The translations under genes and the position numbers were made by a program. Positions 16,521-26,312 of a DNA stretch of 64,000 nt are shown here, piece by piece. Each line of letters begins with the position of its first letter. The first letter of the stretch is position 1. The stretch comes from UBA9339 sp964535195 (GTDB lineage: Bacteria; Pseudomonadota; Gammaproteobacteria; UBA9339). The notes beneath the pieces were generated by a model. That model searched no databases, was not told the DNA's origin, and saw only the letters and a program-made list of their open reading frames with translations. The DNA lies in the NCBI GenBank assembly GCA_964535195.1, contig CAZHSI010000001.1, positions 62,001-126,000 on the forward strand, read 5' to 3'.

Positions 16521-17399
16521 ATGAACTATCGCCATATTTATCATGCTGGAAATTTTGCTGATGTATTTAAGCATTGTATCTTAGTTTTACTGCTTGAAAG
16601 TTTATTACGTAAAGACAAACCTTTTTGCTATCTTGAGACTCACGCTGGACTAGGGGTTTATGATTTACACTCGCAAGCTACGCAAAGAACGTTAGAATAT
16701 CTATCTGGAATAGCGCGGGTACTTGATAATTGTAATGACCATGGCACATGTTATCCGCAAGCAATTGCTCCTTATTTAGCAGCTATTAATAAAGTTAACG
16801 CGAGTATTTTGGTTGATGGAAAACTTACCGCGGCTAACCTGCGTTTTTATCCTGGATCGCCCTTAATCGCGCGTTCATTATTACGTCCTCAAGATCGGAT
16901 GGTGCTAATGGAGCTTCATCAAGAGGATGTATTGCTACTTAAAAAAGTATTTGCTAAAGATTCGCAAGTGGCAGTGCATTATTATAATGGTTATCAAGGG
17001 CTAAAAGCTTTTTTACCGCCAGTTGAACGACGGGGGTTAGTTTTAATTGATCCGGCGTTTGAGCAGACAAACGAATTTGATTTGATGTTAACCGCATTAC
17101 AGGAACAGGTTAAGTCACGTTGGCCAACAGGTATATATGCGTTGTGGTACCCTATAAAAGATCATATTGCTTGTAATAATTTTTTAGGTTCTTTGAAAAA
17201 GATGGATTTTAAATATCTAGTTTGTGAAATGACTCTGGCGAAAAGAGCGGGGTTAGAAAAATTTATTGGTTGTGGCATGGTTATTATTAATCCTCCTTGG
17301 CAAATTGAACAACGCTTGACAGAAGTTTTGTCGTGGTTGTGGCAAGTTCTTTCGCCTGCGCGGGAAGGCGGCAGTGGTATTGTTATAGCGCAATCATGA
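16521..17399 (+). CDS. rlmJ: 23S rRNA (adenine-2030-N6)-methyltransferase RlmJ
   Basis: The protein begins MNYRHIYHAGNFADVFKHCI, the hallmark of RlmJ, and continues with the SAM-binding LETHAGLGVYDL. The catalytic DPAF motif (LIDPAFEQTNEFD) replaces the DPPY of other N6-adenine methylases, as is usual here. The 292-residue length is normal for the family (280 in E. coli). It modifies A2030 of 23S rRNA. The gene stands alone between an intrinsic terminator and the small HTH gene. Members are typical of gamma- and betaproteobacteria, supporting the taxonomic placement. Confidence 0.93.
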   Translation: MNYRHIYHAGNFADVFKHCILVLLLESLLRKDKPFCYLETHAGLGVYDLHSQATQRTLEYLSGIARVLDNCNDHGTCYPQAIAPYLAAINKVNASILVDGKLTAANLRFYPGSPLIARSLLRPQDRMVLMELHQEDVLLLKKVFAKDSQVAVHYYNGYQGLKAFLPPVERRGLVLIDPAFEQTNEFDLMLTALQEQVKSRWPTGIYALWYPIKDHIACNNFLGSLKKMDFKYLVCEMTLAKRAGLEKFIGCGMVIINPPWQIEQRLTEVLSWLWQVLSPAREGGSGIVIAQS

Positions 17400-17561
17400 T
17401 AGCAAATATCTATGGGTATATAGGTAGATTCTACGGATGTTTTTTACGGCTATCGACTCAAGTAGAGGTTAATTATAAGGGAATTTCCCTGAGGTTTTTA
17501 TAACGTTTTTTTTATACCATATGCGTCGTTTCTAGTACTCACAATATATAGGTGAACACAT

Positions 17562-17873
17562 ATGGATAGATCTGTTAGTTATTTTTCTTCAGCTACAAGT
17601 GTTCGTAATGCCGCGTATCATTTGTACGATGTTAGTAACTCCGACCAAACTTCGTCTAATAGAGGCTTAACATATTTAAGTCTTAGCAACGTTAACATAA
17701 TGCTCAAAAGATTTTTGGAAGAAAAAGGGATGTCTAAAGAAGAGCTCGCCGTAGTTTTAAAAATAACTGTTAAAAGTTTAGAACGGTTATTTGTTGGGCA
17801 TGATATTCCTTCTACTTTACTAGCCAAAATCACTTTGCCGCTAGCTAGGTTGTATTGTGGTACTAGGTGGTAG
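17562..17873 (+). CDS. Small protein with C-terminal helix-turn-helix
   Basis: A 103-residue protein. Residues 46-80 (MLKRFLEEKGMSKEELAVVL, then KITVKSLERLF) look like an XRE-type HTH; the N-terminal 40 residues are Ser-rich and probably disordered. It may be a small DNA-binding regulator; no ligand domain is present. A GGTGAA stretch precedes the start. It lies between rlmJ and a three-hairpin repeat. No specific family is assigned. Confidence 0.55.
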   Translation: MDRSVSYFSSATSVRNAAYHLYDVSNSDQTSSNRGLTYLSLSNVNIMLKRFLEEKGMSKEELAVVLKITVKSLERLFVGHDIPSTLLAKITLPLARLYCGTRW

Positions 17874-17940
17874 TAGTTTTTTATTATTTTGGGAATGTGG
17901 CAATAGCGATGATTTTTATCCACTCATGATTTTAAGACAA

Positions 17941-18014
17941 TCCAAGGGGAAAGGGTAGCTTTTCTCCTTGGTCGAGCCACGGGTATAACCCCGTGGCGAG
18001 TCTAAATTTGATTA
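17941..18014. repeat. Interspersed three-hairpin repeat, copy 4 (right two hairpins)
   Basis: The left arm is missing. The central hairpin has changed sequence but still pairs (CCAAGG...CCTTGG), and the right hairpin is CCACGGG-TATAA-CCCCGTGG, differing from the other copies yet still paired. It ends inside the stop codon of the 1,506-residue gene. Confidence 0.75.
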
Positions 18015-21000
18015 GTTGGGTGTTGATCTTGTATGCTTTGCTTCTTCTTCTGCAGTAGGTTCAATTTTTGGCAAAGCTTTTGTTAGACTACTTAGATTAT
18101 GATAAGGGCTGCCATCTCTGTTATATGGTTTAATAGCCCAATAAATGGCTTGCTTTATGCTTGTGTTAGCAAATATTTCTTGATCTGCAAGGGCTGCGCA
18201 GATTAGCCGCGCTTTTTCGCGTGCTTCTTTAGGGTTTTTTATCTCAAACCCATGCGTTAATAAAGCGATTAATATTTCCGGCTGATTACGGGCTAAATCT
18301 TGCAACTTATTGCAAGGTACATTTGTGTCGTTGGGGCCAAGGTCGGTAGCTAAGAGTTGTAAAATTTTAGCACTATCTAATGATCCTAAAAGATCTGGGC
18401 GGTCTTTTTCAGCAGTCGTTAGATATTCTGTTATAAACCCATCTAAGTCGGATGCAGCTAAAGTTTTTCTTAATTGGCAAATATGCCGTATATATTCTTG
18501 TATTGGTGGGTTTACGTTGTGTGTACCATATTCAAATGTGGTTGGGTCTGTTAAATATTCATATTCCGGTGAAGCTAGTGCTGCTTTTAAAGCTCGAAAA
18601 GTTGGTGCTGTTAGATCCTCCGCTCCTCGTAAACATTGAAATTCAGCAACCAATTTTTTGGGTAAACTTTGATTAATGATGGTTTCTAACATTTCAACTT
18701 TAGCCACAAGTTTTTTCTGTTTAGCATCTTCTAGTTGTTGATTAAAAGCATCTAGTAGTGCTTGATAGGTGTATGGTTCGCCATGATATCTACCTTGTTG
18801 AATCGCATAGCGTAAGTATTCATCACGTAGTTTTTTTATTTCAGGATCATCGGCAAATAAACCATCATTGGCGATCATTTCTGAAATGAGTTGCGCTTTT
18901 AGCCCTGGAGATTCTTCACTTTGATATTTGCTCTTATTACTAAAACAGGCGGTTAAAAGAGCTAGGCGATGGGGTTCATCAAGTTTTTTTAGTAGAGTAC
19001 ATACCGTATCTTGAGCTGTGTTGTCATAAACATCGGCTCTTATCAAGGCAACTAATTCATCTTGGTTCATGGTAGCTAGGGTGGTGGTAAGTGCTGTTTC
19101 AGGTTGTATGTTTTTATAAATAGCTATGAACTCATGAAATCTATCGGTTTCGTTGGCTGGAATTTTTTCATTAGCTAGCTTTTGCAGCTGGTATAATTGT
19201 AGTTCTGGTGAGTCTGGTTTGAGATTAGGGTTAAGTATTATGTCGATAACTCCCAATCTTCTTCTTTTTTCCTCAAGCTCTTCGTCAGTGTCAACTTTTT
19301 GTGATGCTAAAGTTTGGCGTAAGGTCTCTAAGGCTTTTTGGGTTTCTTCATAAGTATATGGTTCCCTTCCTATACCCTTATGTTCAATTGCACCGCGTAA
19401 GTAGGTATCTCGGAATTCTTTTATTAGTGGATTGGCGTCTGTCATAATTTTTGTAGCAGCCAATATTTTTGTTACAAGTTCAGCTTTTTCTTTAGGGCTA
19501 GTTTCATTTTGGTATCTAGCTCGGTTACTAAAAACAGCTGTTAGTAAGGCAATCCGCTGCGGTTCGTCGAGACCTTTTAACTGAGTACAAGTAACGCTTT
19601 GATTTTCACTATCATAGATATCAGTTCTAACTAGTGCCACAAGTTCATTTTGTTCGTTTTGGCTCAGTTTTTCGCAAACAGCCGCAAAAGTTTCTGGGGA
19701 TAATTTTTTATAAAGATTAATAAATGCTTGTAACGCTTCTCGTTGGTCGTCTTGGTGCTCGGTGAGCAATTTGCGTAATTTATGTGCATTTAGGATGGCA
19801 AGATCAACATTTTCTCCTAGTAGGATAGCATCAAGAGTATCGAGCAGCTTTTCATTTGGTTTTAATTCTGTAGCAAATTCGGTCCGTAAGTCTTCAAGCC
19901 CTTTTCTAAATTTGCTAGGATCTTCCTCTAGGCGTTCAACAGCTGATTGTAAATATTTATCTATATCCATTTGTAAATGGATATCTCCATCTGTCCCCAC
20001 AAAGTCATTTAGTTTGTTCACCATTAATAAAAATAGTTTGAGATTTTCTTGGGCATTAGGACTTAATGGGGGATTATATAGAGTATCAAGGTCTTTTGCT
20101 GTAAACTGGTGGTAGGTCTGCAAGAACTCCAGAAATGCGGTGCCGTCTGGATCTTTAGCATGTTCTTTAATTAGCATTTGCAACTGGTATATTTTAAATT
20201 TTATTGAATCGGGATTTCCTAGCTCAGGATGTAAGATCTGGTCTAAGGTGTTCAATTTGGCTTTTCTTTCCTCAGCGCTCATATTGGGGTTGATAGCATA
20301 GTTGTGTCGCAATGTTTCTAATCCTTTTCTTACCTCCTCATAAGTATATGGTTCTATATGAGTTGTATCACCTTGCCTAATAGCATAATACAGGTAATGA
20401 TTGCGGAATTTTTTCATTTCTGGGTCATCGCTGAATATCTCTTCGGTAGTTATTAGTCTTGATATAAACTCAGCTTTTGCGCTCGCATCTTTTTCACTTT
20501 GGTATTTGCTCGTGTTCTGAAAACACGCTGTTAATAGGGCTACACGATGTTCCTCATCAAGTTGTTTTAATAAGGTACATAGAGTGTCTTTTTTGCTATC
20601 ATCATAGATGCTGGCTCTTACTAGTTCTACCAGTTCATTAAGGTTTATGTTGGCAAGTATCTTTGTATCGAGATTATTATAGATATTGATGAATTCCTCA
20701 AAAGTTTTATTGCGGTCTTGAAGGGGTTCGGCCGTTAGTCTTCGTAGGCGAAAGATCTCAAATGTTTGCTGGGATAAAGCTCCTAATTTTGGAGGTAATA
20801 CATAATCGAAAGTGTCAAGTATAGCTCTTTTTTGTGCTTCATTTGCGAACGAGGGGTCTGTAGCTATTTTATTACGGCATGCTGTGAGTGCCTGTTTGAA
20901 GCTTGTTGTTTCAGTGTTTAATGAGTCAAATATTTCTTGGATATATGCTGCTATTTGGTCATCAAGTGGGGTGGGCTGTGGGCTTTGCGGTAATCGGGTT

Positions 21001-22532
21001 ATTATATTTGCAAATAGTCTTATATGCTCTGGCAGACTTTGATTCTTACTTTGCTCCTCTTGAGTAAACATTATAAGTAAACTCTTCTGGCACTCTTCGA
21101 TAGATTTAAATCTTAATGCAAATATCCCTTTAGTAATAATCGCTTTTATGGCCATTCTTTTTTCTTGAGCTAGACTTTCATGGCTTATAAACTCTCGGCA
21201 TCTTGTGCTATCTATTTCCATAGCATTTAAGTAATCTTCAAAGGTTGGATTATTATAGAGTCTTGCAAAAATACGATTTTGTTCTACGATATTTTTAAGC
21301 GCTGTTGGCAGGGTATCTAGATCACGACCTGGAAAGAAGAGAAGATTATAGTTACTTTTTACTTTCATTAATACCGCTTGTTTAAGATTTTCAAGGCCGG
21401 GGATGCCAAATAATTCTTCAATCTGTGCTATTTCAGCAGCACTAAGTTGGGCAGTAGGTTTAAGGTTAAGCTCACCATCTAGATCTTCTCGCTTAAGATA
21501 TTTATTGATTAACAATTGTCGTTTTATTTCTTTATCAATGTCTTCCGGCGCATTAGTTACTGTTAATTCAACGATCGAGAAAACTTGTGACAAGGTGTTT
21601 TGTAAAATTGTATAACTATTATGATCCAGCGGGTTTCCTGATAGATAAATTTTTTCGATATTCAGGCTGTGTTGTGCTTGCCCTCGTAATAATGTTTCAG
21701 CTAGTGCAGCTACTCCCGCGCCGGTTATATCATTGTTGGTTAAGTCAAGGGTATGGTAAGGAGAGGGATTTTCTAGAGTGGCTGCAGTAAGATGAAGACA
21801 GATATTGCTGACTCCGATATCACCAATTGCTGGTTCCCCCCTTTGACAACTTAAATTTAGGGTGTCGCTATGAGCGGCAGAAGATTTAGTAATTATCTTA
21901 AGTGTTCTTGTGGAAGCGAGCTTTGCTGCTTTGATTTTCTTTAAATCTTCAATAATTTTTTGCTCGATAGTTTCTGCTGCTTTGAGTTTTTGGTCTAAAG
22001 CCGCTTCTTCAGCTGTATTTGGTTTTGTCTTAAAGGCTAAAGCTGTTGTTACCATACCTATGGTTATCCTCTCCACGTTGATACCAAAAATTGCTGCTGC
22101 CATTCTAGAGAGGATTCGGCTAAAGATATTGAATTTTGGAAAAATAGCTTCTAAAACTACAAAGATTATAAGTGGTAGACTAAGACCGATAGCTACGCCA
22201 ATAAAAAATGCACTTTTACCCGGGTTTTTTAGCATAGCAAATGCTAATTTTTGGGTTTGGCACTCTCGCTGTCGCTTGGTTATTTCACGTAATTCGTTTT
22301 TTTTAGCTTGCTCGAGCTTGTTGAAATATTCGAGTAAAATACGCCCATTCCTAGCATCTAAAGCTTGTTGTTGTATAGCTTGTATATGCTCTGAAGCTAA
22401 AAGTTCTGGGTTTATGTCGCCTGGTTTGCCTTCTAGTAGTTCAGCTGCTCTATAGTCGATATCGCCTATGTTATATTTTATAGCGATATTTTCACTTACT
22501 ACTCCTGCACCAAAGCCAATAGTATTTGGCAT
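18012..22532 (-). CDS. Giant LRR- and repeat-containing protein, Dot/Icm effector candidate
   Basis: A 1,506-residue protein with no full-length family I recognise. Residues ~105-165 hold one or two hydrophobic segments (FFIGVAIGLSLPLIIFVVLE). Residues ~240-320 read as a ribonuclease-inhibitor-type LRR (YHTLDLTNNDITGAGVAALA). The rest is a set of diverged helical repeats: the block LVALVR-D-YD...LDEPHR-ALLTACFSN-SKYQSE recurs near 633, 963 and 1158 and weakly near 1390, and EPYTYEE...LETLR recurs near 727, 1057 and 1252. The C-terminus is acidic (IEPTAEEEAKHTRS), an E-block-like feature of Dot/Icm substrates. AGGAGG precedes the ATG. It is a stand-alone gene whose stop codon lies inside a repeat. 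The effector role is inferred. Confidence 0.7.
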   Translation of the reverse strand: MPNTIGFGAGVVSENIAIKYNIGDIDYRAAELLEGKPGDINPELLASEHIQAIQQQALDARNGRILLEYFNKLEQAKKNELREITKRQRECQTQKLAFAMLKNPGKSAFFIGVAIGLSLPLIIFVVLEAIFPKFNIFSRILSRMAAAIFGINVERITIGMVTTALAFKTKPNTAEEAALDQKLKAAETIEQKIIEDLKKIKAAKLASTRTLKIITKSSAAHSDTLNLSCQRGEPAIGDIGVSNICLHLTAATLENPSPYHTLDLTNNDITGAGVAALAETLLRGQAQHSLNIEKIYLSGNPLDHNSYTILQNTLSQVFSIVELTVTNAPEDIDKEIKRQLLINKYLKREDLDGELNLKPTAQLSAAEIAQIEELFGIPGLENLKQAVLMKVKSNYNLLFFPGRDLDTLPTALKNIVEQNRIFARLYNNPTFEDYLNAMEIDSTRCREFISHESLAQEKRMAIKAIITKGIFALRFKSIEECQKSLLIMFTQEEQSKNQSLPEHIRLFANIITRLPQSPQPTPLDDQIAAYIQEIFDSLNTETTSFKQALTACRNKIATDPSFANEAQKRAILDTFDYVLPPKLGALSQQTFEIFRLRRLTAEPLQDRNKTFEEFINIYNNLDTKILANINLNELVELVRASIYDDSKKDTLCTLLKQLDEEHRVALLTACFQNTSKYQSEKDASAKAEFISRLITTEEIFSDDPEMKKFRNHYLYYAIRQGDTTHIEPYTYEEVRKGLETLRHNYAINPNMSAEERKAKLNTLDQILHPELGNPDSIKFKIYQLQMLIKEHAKDPDGTAFLEFLQTYHQFTAKDLDTLYNPPLSPNAQENLKLFLLMVNKLNDFVGTDGDIHLQMDIDKYLQSAVERLEEDPSKFRKGLEDLRTEFATELKPNEKLLDTLDAILLGENVDLAILNAHKLRKLLTEHQDDQREALQAFINLYKKLSPETFAAVCEKLSQNEQNELVALVRTDIYDSENQSVTCTQLKGLDEPQRIALLTAVFSNRARYQNETSPKEKAELVTKILAATKIMTDANPLIKEFRDTYLRGAIEHKGIGREPYTYEETQKALETLRQTLASQKVDTDEELEEKRRRLGVIDIILNPNLKPDSPELQLYQLQKLANEKIPANETDRFHEFIAIYKNIQPETALTTTLATMNQDELVALIRADVYDNTAQDTVCTLLKKLDEPHRLALLTACFSNKSKYQSEESPGLKAQLISEMIANDGLFADDPEIKKLRDEYLRYAIQQGRYHGEPYTYQALLDAFNQQLEDAKQKKLVAKVEMLETIINQSLPKKLVAEFQCLRGAEDLTAPTFRALKAALASPEYEYLTDPTTFEYGTHNVNPPIQEYIRHICQLRKTLAASDLDGFITEYLTTAEKDRPDLLGSLDSAKILQLLATDLGPNDTNVPCNKLQDLARNQPEILIALLTHGFEIKNPKEAREKARLICAALADQEIFANTSIKQAIYWAIKPYNRDGSPYHNLSSLTKALPKIEPTAEEEAKHTRSTPN

Positions 22533-22577
22533 ATAAACCTCCTTATTATATTGTTCCTTATTATATTTTTGCGTTTT

Positions 22578-23507
22578 TTAAGCTTTGCCGTTGCATCCTA
22601 GGACGTGAACTAGTTTGTGACGAACTACCTGTTTAATGGCGTCACGCGCTGGGGTAAGGTATTTACGTGGATCAAAGTTACTTGGATCTTCGCCAAGACT
22701 TTTTCTGATCATGGCAGTCATGGCGAGCCTTAAATCAGAATCGATATTTATTTTACAGACAGCCATGCTCGCGGCTTTTCTTAACAGCTCTTCTGGCACA
22801 CCCTTAGCACCAGGCATTTCGCCGCCAAATTTATTTATGATTTCGACATATTCTGGCATTACTGAGGAGGAGCCATGTAAGACGATGGGAAACTGGGGGA
22901 GTCTGCGTGCTATCTCTTCTAGGATATCAAAACGTAGTTTTGGTTCCCCTTTAAATTTGTATGCTCCGTGACTAGTACCAATAGCGATGGCTAATGAGTC
23001 TACTCCAGTTTTTGCCACAAATTCTTCTACTTCTCTTGGATCGGTATAAAGAGCATCTTCCGCAGCTACCTTAACTTCATCTTCAACGCCAGCCAGTTTG
23101 CCCAACTCTCCTTCGACCATCACATTACGTGGGTGGGCATATTCAACAACTTTACGAGTTAATTCAATGTTATCTTTAAATGGTAGATGCGAACCATCAA
23201 TCATAACCGAAGTAAAACCGCCATCAATGCACGACTTACAAAGTTCGAATGAATCACCGTGGTCTAAGTGTAAGCAAATAGGTAAATTAGTTTCTATGAT
23301 TGCGGCTTCAACTAGTTTCATTAAATAGGTGTGATTGGCATATTTTCTGGCACCAGCTGATACCTGAAGGATAACGGGGGCATTTTCTACTTTTGCCGCC
23401 TCGGTAATACCTTGAACAATTTCCATATTATTAACGTTAAAAGCGCCAATAGCGTAACCACCAGCATAAGCTTTTTTAAACATTTCTTTTGTTGATACGA
23501 GAGGCAT
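22578..23507 (-). CDS. fba: Class II fructose-bisphosphate aldolase
   Basis: This is a zinc-dependent aldolase that interconverts fructose-1,6-bisphosphate and the two triose phosphates. Visible landmarks are the start GYAIGAFNVNNMEIVQGI, the metal-binding LHLDHGDSFELCKSCIDGG, VEGELGKLAG, GTSHGAYKF and the C-terminal VLHGSSSVMPEYV and NIDSDLRLAMT. The length is ~309 residues. The start MPLVSTKEMF is chosen because AAGGAG lies seven bases upstream; an earlier in-frame start would add nine residues. It lies downstream of focA in the same direction, about 120 bp apart. It is a central step of the glycolysis that the glycogen operon would feed. Confidence 0.93.
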   Translation of the reverse strand: MPLVSTKEMFKKAYAGGYAIGAFNVNNMEIVQGITEAAKVENAPVILQVSAGARKYANHTYLMKLVEAAIIETNLPICLHLDHGDSFELCKSCIDGGFTSVMIDGSHLPFKDNIELTRKVVEYAHPRNVMVEGELGKLAGVEDEVKVAAEDALYTDPREVEEFVAKTGVDSLAIAIGTSHGAYKFKGEPKLRFDILEEIARRLPQFPIVLHGSSSVMPEYVEIINKFGGEMPGAKGVPEELLRKAASMAVCKINIDSDLRLAMTAMIRKSLGEDPSNFDPRKYLTPARDAIKQVVRHKLVHVLGCNGKA

Positions 23508-23628
23508 GTTATTTCTCCTTAAATTTAGTAGCATTGAGGTCTATCCGCTTGAATAGTATTCTAGCAGAAATGGATGTTAAGGCAAAGAACTACTAATTAA
23601 CAGAAATAAAACCTCATGCGAGAGTAGA

Positions 23629-24495
23629 TTATTTTTGTTCTTTTACATAGGCAGCAAAATAGAAAGATGCCAAAAATACTCCCCCGCCTATGATGTTACC
23701 TAAAGTTGCTGGGATTAAGTTTTTAATAAACCCCAGAGTATTTAAATGGGATAGTAGTTCTGGGTCAAGGTTCGCGGCTGCAATTACCTCAGGTTTGGTT
23801 GCAAGCAGCATGGCCTTAGGGATAAAAAACATATTAGCAACACAGTGTTCGTAGCCAAGAGCAATAAACGCCATAATGGGAAAAAATATAGCGAATATTT
23901 TGCCAATTACATTTCTTGATGCTGCCGACATCCAAATCGCTAAACAGACTAACCAATTGCATAAGATTCCTCGGGTAAAGGCCTCAGTAAAAGTTAGGTT
24001 AACTTTGGTTATACCAACCTTTAGGGCATAAGCTCCCAGTAATAGATCGTTTTGCTGCCAAGTATTGGCATAAAACACTAAAAATGCTAAGAGAACAGAG
24101 CCCAGAAAGTTTGCTACATAAACTAAACCCCAGTTTTTAATTAAATTTAAGGGGGAAACTTTGCCATCTAATACGGAACCGGTGATCAAGACGTTACCGG
24201 TAAATAACTCACCGCCGGTGATAACTACTAGCATTAGACCTAGACTAAAGACCGCGCCAGCTAAGATTCTGGTTGGACCAAATCCAGAAAAAGTTGCTCC
24301 GTCATGTGCTGCCAAGGTAGATATTTCACAGCCAAAGCCAATATAAACCCCGGCTAAAATACCAAGCAAAATTATTTTTCGCCAATCAAAGTTGGCTTTG
24401 GTTACCATTAAATCTTTTATTATGAAATTGGCAACTTGAGATGGGGTACGACATTCAGTATTAATGTTTAGTTTTTCTAAGGCCTTAGCAAACAT
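23629..24495 (-). CDS. focA: Formate/nitrite transporter family channel (FocA-like)
   Basis: A 288-residue FNT-family pentameric channel with six hydrophobic helices. Landmarks are AGVYIGFGCEIST, the conserved GGELFTGN in the second re-entrant loop, GILCNWLVCLAIWM and ALGYEHCVANMF with the pore His. Such channels move formate, and sometimes nitrite, lactate or acetate; FocA is the best fit by overall pattern, but the substrate cannot be fixed from the motifs alone. It lies next to the aldolase gene and divergent from the SagB-type gene. With the hydrogenase it suggests mixed-acid-type fermentation; no pyruvate formate-lyase is in the window. Confidence 0.85.
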   Translation of the reverse strand: MFAKALEKLNINTECRTPSQVANFIIKDLMVTKANFDWRKIILLGILAGVYIGFGCEISTLAAHDGATFSGFGPTRILAGAVFSLGLMLVVITGGELFTGNVLITGSVLDGKVSPLNLIKNWGLVYVANFLGSVLLAFLVFYANTWQQNDLLLGAYALKVGITKVNLTFTEAFTRGILCNWLVCLAIWMSAASRNVIGKIFAIFFPIMAFIALGYEHCVANMFFIPKAMLLATKPEVIAAANLDPELLSHLNTLGFIKNLIPATLGNIIGGGVFLASFYFAAYVKEQK

Positions 24496-24708
24496 GAGGT
24501 TCTCCAGGTTTTTTGGCGCATTTTACTTAATCAGTAACTGTTTTACTACAAATTCATATATTTTTTGTGGATAGGGTTTTCTAGAGCAAATTACTCTTAA
24601 TTTCAGCATGTTAGATATTATTGTAGGAGTATAATTTATTTGGACATTTTTTGTATGGCGTATAAAATGGTGTGGATAATTGAATCTTTAGATTAAGGAG
24701 GCCTGCTT

Positions 24709-25458
24709 ATGAAATTTAAAAATTTTAGTCGGGATATTTTAAGAAGCGATTTCGAAGAAGGGTGGCATAGATGGCCAGTTGATAGTAACAAAGGTATATC
24801 CATGCCTCAGGCTCAGAAAGATTATGGAACAAGCCAAGTGATCAATTTGGTAGAACCTAGTGATTTTAACTTTGCAATCAAATTACAAGATGCTATTAAA
24901 AATCGCCGCTCACGCCGTAAATTTACTCAGGAATTCTTAACATTAAAAGAGTTATCTTTTTTGTTGTGGGCCACCCAAGGATTAACTGATAATGATGTTG
25001 GTGCTCATCGCGCCGTTCCTTCTGCTAGCGCCAGGCATCCCTTTGAAACCTATTTGGTGATTAGAAGGGTTAAAGATTTGACGCCGGGAATTTATCGTTA
25101 TTTACCGCTTGACCATAAATTGTGTTTAATTTCTAATGATGCTGCACGGATAGAAAAAGTTGCTACTAGTTGTTTTGAGGTAAATGTTCCACAAATGAGA
25201 GATGCGGCAGTAGTATTTATCTGGGCGGTGGTGCCGTATCGCACTGAGTGGCGATCTGGACCTTACGCCTATAAACTAATTGCCTTAGATGCTGGCCATG
25301 TTTGTCAGAATTTATATTTAGCAGTTGAAGCTATTGGTGCTGGAACGTGTGCTATTGCTTCTTATGGGCAAAGTGGCGTCGATGAGTTAATTGGGGTAAA
25401 TGGTAAGGATGAGTTTACGATTTATTTGGCACCAGTTGGTAAATTGCCAAAGTTATAA
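24709..25458 (+). CDS. SagB/ThcOx-type nitroreductase-family flavoenzyme
   Basis: A 249-residue FMN-binding nitroreductase-fold protein. The family pattern is clear: IKNRRSRRKFTQEFLTLKEL, LLWATQGLT, RAVPSASARHPFETYLVI, PGIYRYLP and GHVCQNLYLAVEAIG. SagB-type enzymes oxidise azolines in peptide natural-product synthesis, but many stand-alone members have unknown roles. No cyclodehydratase, transporter or precursor peptide lies beside it, so a thiazole/oxazole pathway is not supported here. An AAGGAGG site lies eight bases before the ATG. It is 17 bp upstream of lepB and may be co-transcribed with it. Confidence 0.8.
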   Translation: MKFKNFSRDILRSDFEEGWHRWPVDSNKGISMPQAQKDYGTSQVINLVEPSDFNFAIKLQDAIKNRRSRRKFTQEFLTLKELSFLLWATQGLTDNDVGAHRAVPSASARHPFETYLVIRRVKDLTPGIYRYLPLDHKLCLISNDAARIEKVATSCFEVNVPQMRDAAVVFIWAVVPYRTEWRSGPYAYKLIALDAGHVCQNLYLAVEAIGAGTCAIASYGQSGVDELIGVNGKDEFTIYLAPVGKLPKL

Positions 25459-25475
25459 TAGAGTATAATAATTAT

Positions 25476-26264
25476 ATGAATAAATATAACCTTTTTTTTG
25501 ATCTACCTTTTTATTTGACCCTATTGACCTTGGTAACTGGCGGGTTGTCATTGTGCGATATTTTAGTTTTTTCTAAAAAGGAGGGAGCTAAGAATAAAGT
25601 ATGGATGATAATTTTTGAGTATGCGCGCTCATTTTTTCCAGTATTTTTGTTAGTGCTATGTGTTCGTTCCTTTTTGATCCAGCCTTACCGGGTTCCTACC
25701 GGTTCTTTGGCTCCTACGGTTTTACCAGGAGATTTTATTGTGGTTAACCAATATGCGTACGGTTTACGTTTGCCAGTGCCGAATATTAAAGCATTAAATG
25801 TTGGTACGCCGCAGCGGGGTGATTTGGCGCTATTTCGTTATCCGGAAAACCCCAAGATACTTTTTATCAAAAGAGTAATTGGCTTACCAGGTGATCATAT
25901 TGTTTATCGGGGTAAGACGTTAATTATTAATGATAAAATCATACCCCAAAAGTCTTTAGGTATCGCATTAGATGTTGAAAGTGGTTTTACTGCTTCAGTA
26001 CAAATGAAAGAAGAGGATTTGGAGGGGGTGGTTCACAAGATATATATCAGACCTGGCCATAAAGAATTTGAAAATGTAGATATTTACGTGCCACCGGACT
26101 CATATTTTATGATGGGCGATAATCGGGATAGTAGTAATGATGGTCGTGAGTGGGGATTTGTTCCAGATAAAAACTTAATTGGCAAGGCCATTGGTGTCTG
26201 GATGAGTTGGGATGCGGAAAATTATAAAATTCGTTGGGATAGAATCGGTAATAAGTTGCGATGA
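25476..26264 (+). CDS. lepB: Signal peptidase I
   Basis: This is the membrane serine protease that removes signal peptides from exported proteins. Two N-terminal membrane segments (about 14-30 and 46-66) are followed by the catalytic Ser77 in PYRVPTGSLAPT, the Lys132 general base in FIKRVIGLPGD, and the C-terminal GDNRDSSNDGREWGFVP box. The usual SM of the Ser motif is SL here. The 262-residue length is in range. It begins the conserved lepB-rnc-era order. Confidence 0.94.
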   Translation: MNKYNLFFDLPFYLTLLTLVTGGLSLCDILVFSKKEGAKNKVWMIIFEYARSFFPVFLLVLCVRSFLIQPYRVPTGSLAPTVLPGDFIVVNQYAYGLRLPVPNIKALNVGTPQRGDLALFRYPENPKILFIKRVIGLPGDHIVYRGKTLIINDKIIPQKSLGIALDVESGFTASVQMKEEDLEGVVHKIYIRPGHKEFENVDIYVPPDSYFMMGDNRDSSNDGREWGFVPDKNLIGKAIGVWMSWDAENYKIRWDRIGNKLR

Positions 26265-26312
26265 TTATTATAAAGCGCCACGTAAAATGTGTCTTGGGTG
26301 TTAGAACTGGTT

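Noticed and set aside
18012..22532. Calling the 1,506-residue gene a confirmed Dot/Icm effector
   Set aside because: Only composition, an acidic tail and genome context support it; no eukaryotic catalytic domain is visible, so it stays a candidate.
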